DNA of 23,275 nt from Chromera velia (taxonomy: Eukaryota; Sar; Chromeraceae). A program made the translations under genes and the position numbers. Below, piece after piece: positions 17,040-23,275 of the stretch; position 1 is the first letter of the stretch, and each line of letters starts with the position of its first letter. The stretch is taken from contig JAHBMJ010002051.1 in NCBI GenBank assembly GCA_018398765.1, forward strand, positions 1 to 23,275. Reading direction: 5' to 3'. A model generated the notes under the pieces. That model saw only the letters and a list, made by a program, of their open reading frames with translations, did not search any database and was not told the origin of the DNA.

Positions 17040-17053
17040 TTTATGGCCACCAT
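17036..17053 (-). CDS. Five-codon uORF overlapping the membrane-protein start
   Basis: ATG at 17053-17051 opens MVAIK and closes with TGA at 17038-17036. The TGA shares bases with the main start at 17039-17037 (ATGA overlap). Such an arrangement can couple termination to re-initiation or damp translation. It matters only if the transcript starts upstream of 17053. A TATATAA-like sequence (minus strand, 17104-17098) lies about 60 nt upstream of the main ATG, so the 5' leader may be short. Confidence 0.4.
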   Translation of the reverse strand: MVAIK

Positions 17054-17664
17054 TTGACACGTCAACGAAGTCAGAAAGACTTCCTTCGGCAAGAATGTTA
17101 TATAGGCAATTTCGTCCCCCCGAGAGAACGAAGAGAGAAAGAGCATGAATTTTATTTCAATTTTTGAACAGAGATTGCATGGTGTTTGGACGATTGGATT
17201 GGACAAGTGTGAGGCGATACGCGAAGCAAGGGAAAGGGAGTATTCAAAGGGGAAAAGGCAAAAACGAAGACAAGAGAAGAAAAGAGAAGAGAGGAGAAGA
17301 GAGGAGGAGACGAAAGGGGCAAACATCATAAAAAAGGGGCATTTATGAACGAAGCGCGGGTGAAAGGAGAGGAGTCGTATTACGCCAAGACGGTCGAAGC
17401 GAAAAGGAAGGACATACAGAGAGAGATCGACATGTGAGCCACATGGAGAGAGCAACAACAGTCACACACAAGAGGCAGGCAGGGGAGGGCGATGGAAGAA
17501 GAGAATTCGAGCAGAAACGCAAAAGAAAGCTCCCACACAAGGAGAAAGGGGAGGCGGGTGAGGGAAGGCCGTAAGGGACGGAGATACGATGGAGGACTCA
17601 AACTTCCCGCATGAAAACAAACGTGTAATCTGACGCTCCTAGGTCCTCAAAACGTTAGAGCGAA
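17054..17664. other. Intergenic region with purine-rich tract
   Basis: No gene is supported. It separates the start of the 1021-codon gene from the end of the two-exon gene upstream. From about 17226 to 17332 the plus strand is almost purely purine (AAGAGAAGAAAAGAGAAGAG and similar), so the template has strong strand asymmetry and could form triplex DNA or a pyrimidine-rich leader in the minus-strand transcript. A TATA-like motif lies at 17098-17104. Confidence 0.5.
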
Positions 17665-18158
17665 CTAACCGACCTTGCAGAGGTCCAAGTAGGCCTCCAT
17701 CTCCTTTGCCTTTTCTCTTTCGTCCCTCACCCTCGCAGCCTCCTTCTGTCTCTCCAGCTCCCTCTCATCCCTCTCAATCTCTTCTCTCAGTTCTCGCAGC
17801 CGTATCTCGACCTTCTGTCTCTTTCTCAAGCGATTCGCCGTCTCCCTCTCATCCTCTCTCGCAGGCACGTCACTCACGCCCTGCATCCACACAATACACC
17901 CCCATGGAATCTAAAAAGCATCAAGCTTGACGGAATCAGGACACTTGCGCCGGAATCCGTGTCAAGGAACTGAAGCGCCCACTGCTGGCATACCGACGTT
18001 AAGTGACTCACCTCCTTTTCAGGTCCCGTCTTGGCTTGATGAAGCCGAGGCCTTGCCCTTCGCCAGACGGAGCCCTTCTCTCCAAGCGATACAAACGAAG
18101 CACGAGATAACGCAGAAACGCCTCGCAAAAACGTCAACACCCAGAAAACCCCCCACAT
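17665..18158 (-). CDS. Two-exon gene: 120-residue charged coiled-coil protein, probably mitochondrial
   Basis: Exon 1 is 18158-18012 (49 codons from the first in-frame ATG) and exon 2 is 17880-17665 (71 codons plus TAG). The 131-nt intron has donor GAG|GTGAGT (18011) and acceptor GGATGCAG (17881), both in phase 0, so the joined frame is open. Exon 1 reads MWGVFWVLTFLRGVSALSRA, then SVWRRARPRLHQ: hydrophobic plus Arg, almost no acidic residues, typical of a mitochondrial presequence. Exon 2 is dominated by Glu/Arg/Lys heptads (RLRELREEIERDERELERQK) and ends AYLDLCKVG. Size, presequence and a single C-terminal coiled coil resemble the F1-ATPase inhibitor IF1, but its inhibitory motif is not clear, so this is only a suggestion; a small respiratory or import subunit is equally possible. 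Confidence 0.72.
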
Positions 18159-19525
18159 CCTCCTGCAAGGGTCTCCAACGGAGACGGGCACACACACCGG
18201 CTTCAGCGCTGCTAAAAATCAGACTGAGGGCAAGATATCTCTTTGCGCCGTTCTTCTACAGATGCTAGTGCTAACTTCGGAGGATTTGAGAGTCAGTCCA
18301 CTGCATGGATCCCCCCTTTGGATCCTCTGAACATCTCTGAGTCTACTACAGACAGCACGCGATCGGTCGACGACCGTCTATGCATGGGGTCGATCCGGAC
18401 AGATGGCCGGGCCCTCGGCCCGCGCGTGCCGCCCGGCCATGCGTGCGTCAATCTGAACAGGGGCGTTCATTGAAGCAACATTCGAGCAACACATGTACCG
18501 CCGGGGCCGAACAACAATCGCACATATGCAACAGCAGCATAACAGCAGCTATCAAATTATTAATACGGTAGACGGGACCTCGCACGTCTCGATGAGGAGA
18601 TGCGCAGGTGCATGCAGGTGCCCACTGCCGTCAATCAGCTCTCCATCGATCCTCCTTGAATTGCATCGATCTTCTCCACGACGCCTCTCAAAATTCCGTT
18701 GCATCATTTTTTTCCGAGACTATCACATATACTGTCGCGTCCTTTTTTTTCACACACACATGATGAAGGGCAGCGAATCGGCAGATCGATCGATCGCTGT
18801 TTGCCGTCAACACGATTCAAAGTCTGTCTCTGCCCTTTCCAGCTGCAGGAGAAAGTGAGTGAAAACATCGTGGTTGTCTCATATAGGACGAAAATAAGGG
18901 ATGATTCATGTGCCCTCTGCAAAGACCCAGTGACGCAGCTGGGACAAAAGTTTCCTTCCTGGCCCGTCGCAAAAACATGGGTGCTGTATCAAGAGAGACG
19001 GAAATCTCCCTTGACAGAATTATTTTGAACGTTGCGCGAAACTACAGAGCGTCAGTCTGGTACCATCTCGCTCAATCGTGTACAGAAACTCTCGCGATCT
19101 GTATTGGTCAAAAGCATCTGTGGCTTTGAAAACGTTCTGTCAAGCAGAGAAAGAAGATTCAAATAGAAAGAGAAGACAAAGCAGTTGTGGACAGAGCGAG
19201 TGAAAGATGGAAGCGAAAAAGGTAGAAGAGAAAAAGAAGAGGTAAAAATGAATGGAGGCAGGAAAGATGGTGACCGTAAAGGAAAGAAAGAAGAATTGGT
19301 CTCCTTCTCTCCCCTTTCTTTCCACCCTTCTTGCACACTCGTTCAATTCACTGTTGTGTCTCTCTGTCTTGTTGCCCATGTGTCGTTTGAGACGGATCAG
19401 TCATATGTGTAGTATTGTGTTTCTCGAGTCTCTCAATTCACATCGGTGTTCCAATTTATTCACGAATTCTCCCCATTTCTGTGTGTATCTGCTCAAGGCA
19501 ATCTTTGCAAAATGAAAGAAGAAGA
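18159..19525. other. Intergenic region without a convincing gene
   Basis: Short open frames exist, for example 73 codons on the plus strand at 18908-19129 and an overlapping frame ending at 19028, but both frames look equally plausible and neither has matching splice sites. A strong donor-like AAA|GTGAGTG lies at 18853-18854 on the plus strand. The stretch holds GC-rich palindromes (18364-18440), a TGCATGCA at 18609-18616, and a purine-rich tract near 19140-19290 (plus strand). Part of it should be the promoter of the minus-strand gene starting at 18158. Confidence 0.45.
18364..18440. other. GC-rich palindromes
   Basis: CGGTCGACGACCG (18364-18376) is an inverted repeat with a 1-nt centre. 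ATGGCCGGGC (18403-18412) pairs perfectly with GCCCGGCCAT (18431-18440) across 18 nt that are themselves GC-rich. They lie about 210-280 bp upstream of the ATG at 18158 and could be a promoter-proximal cruciform or protein-binding site. Confidence 0.5.
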
Positions 19526-20029
19526 TCAAGTGAGACGGGGCCGCTGAGACTTCGCTGCACAACTCATGCAGGACGCCAGCTTGGAGACTCTTGCTTGGTT
19601 AGTGGGCCGCGTTCGATGAGAAGGGGAGTGAATCCTGTGATAAAGATCGTGGTCTCCTTTTTTAAATTGGGCGGGGAAAGGCAATTCAACCAGAGCCAGA
19701 TATATCCATCCAGGGGAGCAGTTGGTGCAGTAGAAAGGAATCCCTTTGACGCCAGCAGTTCTGTAGATCTCCATGCAGGCACGCTTTTCTTGATGTGCCC
19801 TGCGTCTGTGACACTGTACGCTACACATTGACTCTGTCGCTCGTACATACAGGTTTATGAAGAAAACACCCTGAAGCTTAGAGCCTCGACGTATAGCTTC
19901 GCAGAGCAGAGGAAGAGGAGCGGGTTCTTTGGTTGGAGCATAAGGGGGGGGGTAAGGGAAGAAGATGGGGGGGCTCTGAGGGGTCATAAGCAGGTGTTCC
20001 CCCCCTTCCTCTTCCCAGCTGCTGCTCAT
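19526..20029 (-). CDS. Possible small Cys-rich protein or exon (weak)
   Basis: An ATG-initiated frame of 167 codons. The first part (MSSSWEEEGGEHLLMTP, PTKEPAPLPLLCEAIRR) looks coding and is preceded by a pyrimidine tract and CCTCAG, so it may be an internal exon rather than a start. The second part has several Cys pairs (CSVQC, CTNC, CMSC) but competes with another frame of equal quality (VTDAGHIKKSVPAW, ELLASKGF). GTATGT at about 19852 and TACAG at about 19815 bracket a frame switch but are only 37 nt apart. Unrecognised. Confidence 0.3.
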   Translation of the reverse strand: MSSSWEEEGGEHLLMTPQSPPIFFPYPPPYAPTKEPAPLPLLCEAIRRGSKLQGVFFINLYVRATESMCSVQCHRRRAHQEKRACMEIYRTAGVKGIPFYCTNCSPGWIYLALVELPFPAQFKKGDHDLYHRIHSPSHRTRPTNQARVSKLASCMSCAAKSQRPRLT

Positions 20030-20441
20030 CGGGAAGGGGACCCCCTGAGGTGGGGGAGGGGCAAGACAGGGAGAACGGGAGATTTATGTTCACTCCTCTT
20101 CGTCATCATTCAAAGGGTGCATGAATGTGACTGTTCTTTGGTCAGGACAGGATATCAAAGGCTTCATTGAGGACTGGGGGAGTGGCAATTGGGGCCCTCT
20201 GTCTGTCTCTCTTTTTGTTGCCCCTCTTTCTCTCTCTCGGCAACCAGTACTCTTGTTTACGTACGTCTCGCTCTGTTGATTGGCCTCAAATCATCCCTGC
20301 TTATTTAATTGTCCCCCCTTTCGTTTCGCCCCCTGCACGTTTCTGTGCTTATCATCTCCTCCATTCTTCGTAAAGCATTCCTGTCATCTCTGTCCATCCA
20401 TCTCCTTTCTTCTGCTTTCCTCGATCACGGCGTTGTTGTAG
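20030..20441. other. Region without a supported gene
   Basis: Pyrimidine-rich on the plus strand (TCTCTCTTTTTGTTGCCCCTC and similar). It probably holds intron or intergenic sequence upstream of the plus-strand exon starting at 20442. No start codon with a coding frame was found. Confidence 0.4.
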
Positions 20442-20574
20442 AGGTGGGAGTGGTGAATTTCGACGACGACGTCAATGCAAGGGGGGGGGGGGGATGTGGA
20501 AGCAGAAGGACAGCAGCATGCAGACCCAGACGGCACCCACTCCCAGACGTACAATTTGGCATCCTCTGTAGAAG
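20442..20574 (+). CDS. Possible internal exon, plus strand, with a 13-G run
   Basis: The acceptor GTTGTTGTAG ends at 20441 and the consensus donor AAG|GTGAGT is at 20575. As written, the frame reads EVGVVNFDDDVNARGGGG followed by CGSRRTAACRPRRHPL and leaves in phase 2, matching the exon at 21083. If the G run (20481-20493) were one base longer, the second half would read DVEAEGQQHADPDGTHSQTY, which looks more protein-like but changes the phase. The run length is therefore decisive and doubtful. Confidence 0.4.
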
Positions 20575-21082
20575 GTGAGTACTAGGTGATCACCAACCTT
20601 GTTTGCATGGGGCTCGACGGTGTGCATGATCGCCTGTTTCTCGGTCTCTTAGCATCCCTGCTTAATTGCTCGTCTCCCATTACCTTACCTTCTCACTACT
20701 CTTCAGAAAGCATTCACGTCATCACCGTTCATCCATATCCTTTCCAAAACTGTTCTGCGTTTCTCTGCTTGTCCGTCTATTGCCGTCACTCAAAACAATG
20801 TTGGGCGAGCAAGCCACAGAGATCTGCAGAGACGTGCTCTCTCTCTGAGCTTGCTGTCATGATCCAGCTCTCTAACTTCCTGTCTGCCTGAATTTTTGCC
20901 GATTCTTCTCGCTTGTTTGAGCTTGAACTTTTGAATTAGTGTGACCAAGATCAATTGAGAGAACAATAAAACGATACAGCCCACCTGTCTGCCTATCTGT
21001 TTGTCTGCCTGTCTATCTCTCTACCAGCCTGTCCTCTCCTCTTCTCGCTTTGTCTGATGGATGAGTGAATGTGTACATGCAG

Positions 21083-21206
21083 GAGGGAGAAGAAGAAAAA
21101 GGCCAGTGTCATGGATGAGAATGTCGAGAACTTCCCTGACATGGAGAGGAACTTTGTGAGGATTGAGAAAGCTAAACAGGAACAGTGGACACTGTGGATA
21201 AACTGA
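21083..21206 (+). CDS. Possible terminal exon, plus strand
   Basis: The acceptor ACATGCAG ends at 21082. Entered in phase 2 the exon gives 40 codons and a TGA at 21204-21206: REKKKKASVMDENVENFPDM, then RNFVRIEKAKQEQWTLWIN. Composition and a closing stop are good for a C-terminal exon, and the phase fits the exon ending at 20574. A GTGAGG within it (about 21156) could instead be a donor leading to the proline-rich exons. No AATAAA lies close behind the stop. Unrecognised. Confidence 0.42.
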
Positions 21207-21770
21207 GTTGGGATTGACAGGTGGGGGGTCCTTAGAATTAATTCCCTGCATGCATGCATGGAGGCCTTGTATAGAACCCTTGTTCTATCATGTTCTTTCT
21301 TTACGCAGATATGGGAGAGCAAGAGAGGGAGGGAGGGAAGAAGGGAGTGAGAAATGGGATTCCAGATAGACTCTGAGAAGGAGAGAAGGGGAGGGAAAAA
21401 GAGATTCACCATTATAATTGAGTATGTATCCGTGCATGGCTATTTGTGGATCGATTTTCCTTTACCCCCTTTTCCTGCTTCACTCATGCAAGGAGTCATG
21501 GATACAATAAGTAAGTGCATGTCTTAAGCCATAAGTATGTATGTGAGTCTTGTAACTCTCTCAATGAGCTTTCAGATCAGCTGCGATCATTCACTTAATT
21601 GTGCAAGTGAGACAGTCAGTCCGACACACTCTGTCACACTCGTCTTCCTCTTCCTTGTATTATTTGCCTACAGAAGCCCAAAATCATATCTCCAACAAAA
21701 TCTACATTGCGAGACCACCAATATTCGTTCTTCATTTTCTATTTTTCCCCTTAATTTCCCCACCCTATAG

Positions 21771-22568
21771 GAATCGACCAGAACCCTCGACTCCCTCCCT
21801 TCCGCCTCCGCCCTCCTTTCGCCCTCCTCCTCCTTCGAGGGGAGGGACTCGGCCACCCCTACTACCACCCCCACCCACCGCATCTGCAACTACAACAAAA
21901 ATTGAATTAGCACCTCCTCATCTTCTGGTATATATCCAAAATGTTTTGGAAGGTCAAAGCTCGTTGCGGTTCCTGGGTTATGGGAAAGAGTGGCCTCCCC
22001 CGCATACCCGAGGAGCATGTGGAGGTCAGCAGCAATAGCGCTCAGTCAGTGCAGCTTCAAGTACTTTGCATGCATGAGCTTGGCAATGCTCGTTGGAACG
22101 CCCTCTCACTCTTTCCCCCTCTCCCCCCTCCTTGCAGAACGGTTACCCCCGGTTCCTCCGCATTCCTCCCCCGTGGGCTCCTTGCCCATCAGGAAGCGTG
22201 TCATTGCGCCTCCGCTACCCGGGTACGTCAGAACGGGTTACCGATTTTTCTGCCAGTCTGTGTGCCTGTGTGCTCCTTGTTCACCTGCCTTCATCGTGAT
22301 GGTCGTTTCCCTTTCAGTTTACTTGCCAGCCTGTCACCGAAAACCCCTCGCCGTCTCCTTTTGTCTCCTGCATCTGTTTGTGTCTTTGAGTGCTTATTTG
22401 ACTGCTCTTACTCCGGGCAACACCCCCCCTCTTCTGTTGTTGCATGTTTTTTCACTTTCACATGCATTCCCCTCCTTCAACCCTATGTGCAGGAAGGCCA
22501 AGCCCCCACATCCGCCTCTTCCTCCTCCTCCTCCTCTGCATGAGGTCAGACATGAAGTCAATACATGA
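21771..22568 (+). CDS. Proline-rich 3' exons of a plus-strand gene
   Basis: Three segments join in frame: 21771-21952 (acceptor CCCTATAG, donor GAAG|GTCAAA), 22138-22222 (acceptor CTTGCAG, donor CGG|GTACGT) and 22493-22568 (acceptor GTGCAG, stop TGA). The product has repeated polyproline blocks (SLPPPPSFRPPPPSRGG, RPPLLPPPPTA, ERLPPVPPHSSPVG, HPPLPPPPPLHEV), such as bind SH3, WW or profilin, with a short non-Pro insert (IELAPPHLLVYIQN). The upstream part is missing; entry needs phase 2. Other frames in the first exon are also open (ESTRTLDSLPSASALL), so low complexity weakens the call. A canonical AATAAA follows the stop by 26 nt. Confidence 0.45.
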
Positions 22569-22594
22569 GGTTCAATGCACTGCATCTGTAAATG

Positions 22595-22600
22595 AATAAA
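22595..22600 (+). terminator. AATAAA polyadenylation signal
   Basis: AATAAA lies 26 nt after the TGA of the proline-rich plus-strand exons, which supports that 3' end. Whether this organism uses the animal-type signal is unknown. Confidence 0.4.
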
Positions 22601-23275
22601 GTTCTACAATACCAGATAGACGGCTCCTATTTTCCTTCGTCCGGGTGACTGAAGAGTCGTAGTAAGGTCTTTCTGCATGTGCGAATCTCCACTTTGACTG
22701 AGCTTCATACTTGTTCCCGTACTATCATGATGCGCCTATCACCTTTACTTCCTTAATTCAGCTCAAGACCATCTGTCGCCTAGCTCCCTCTCCCCTGCCG
22801 TATGTTCTGCTGCAGGATTCCACCAAGTCGTTCGACTCCCTAGCTCCCCTCCGCCTCGGCCTCCGCCCTCCTCGTCTCCGCCTCTTCTTCCTTTATGAAA
22901 GAGAGCAAGGTCGTTGCCGCCACCTCCTCCGCCGCCCCCTCTGAGTCCCCCCCCCTCCCTTCCTTCCTCTCCGGCTCGTGTTCTTCTGGGTACGGGTTTG
23001 CAGCTGGCTGCTGGGCCTCGTCGGTTTCTGAAGGTCCGTCCTCCCGGAAGTGTTGCCGTTCTCTGCATCTCTGATGGGTGCATAGACTGCTCACATGAGC
23101 GCCGTGCGTATGAAAAAAAGGAAGGGCCAACAGGCTGGCTTGCAGCCAGGTGCATGTAGAAGGGAGACGGAAGCGGGTCTGCATGTGTGCATGCGTGTGT
23201 ATGTGCTTGAGTACGTGGGTGTGAGTTTTTTACGTGTGTGTGTGTTCGTATCAGAGAGAGAGAGAGAGAGGGGGG
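22601..23275. other. Window end: possible minus-strand acidic exon and microsatellite
   Basis: On the minus strand a frame from about 23115 to a stop at 22842-22840 reads REDGPSETDEAQQPAANP, then SEGAAEEVAATTLLSFIK, then EEEAETRRAEAEAEGS, acidic and coding-like. A CAGAGATGCAG at about 23060 could be its acceptor. On the plus strand the same DNA begins after CTGCTGCAG (22816) with DSTKSFDSL and is also partly open, so the strand is uncertain. The final bases hold (GT)n and (AG)n repeats (about 23233-23270). Confidence 0.3.

Noticed and set aside
18908-19129. 73-codon plus-strand frame
   Set aside because: An overlapping frame (CALCKDPVTQLGQKF...) looks equally coding, splice sites are not matched, and neither could be linked to other exons.

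Overview
The window reads as nuclear DNA of a eukaryote. It has spliceosomal introns (the two best-delimited are 131 and 135 nt, with GTGAGT- or GTTGGT-type donors and pyrimidine-rich tracts ending in TGCAG), abundant microsatellites, a decayed Ty3/gypsy LTR retrotransposon, long intergenic tracts and no bacterial-style operons. Repeated TGCATGCA octamers (a classical ApiAP2 target in apicomplexans), long G/C-balanced genes and gypsy debris would suit a chromerid-type alveolate alga such as Chromera. That assignment is inference, and no gene here fixes the species.

Layout. (1) 1-4552, minus strand: a decayed Ty3/gypsy element. The pol frame (pre-RT linker, RT, RNase H, H2C2, integrase core) runs about 3 kb without a frameshift but carries nine in-frame stops. 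The gag frame lies further upstream, cut off from pol by one copy of a 303-bp direct repeat; the second copy lies outside gag. (2) 4553-5630: AT-rich DNA without genes. (3) 5631-11399, minus strand: a multi-exon gene for an unrecognised protein of over 1,000 residues with acidic and alanine-rich tracts, three VPVKEE motifs, basic clusters and a weak BRCT-like segment. Its introns hold CAGA arrays and a repeated TATAT/polypyrimidine module. (4) 11400-13973: no gene. It holds a TGAA array, a 9.4-copy minisatellite with an 84-bp basic unit, and a cluster of hairpins. (5) 13974-17039, minus strand: an intronless 1021-codon gene for an unrecognised membrane protein with about seven TM segments, preceded by a five-codon uORF whose stop overlaps the main ATG. 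(6) 17665-18158, minus strand: a two-exon gene for a 120-residue charged coiled-coil protein with a mitochondrial-type N-terminus. (7) 18159-23275: weakly supported exons, the best being a proline-rich set on the plus strand ending at 22568 with an AATAAA 26 nt further on.

The three best genes (3, 5, 6) share the minus strand but are separated by kilobases of non-coding DNA and show no common pathway. Genes 5 and 6 both have N-termini that could direct import into mitochondria. Gene 3 looks nuclear. No CRISPR array, rRNA or convincing tRNA gene was seen.
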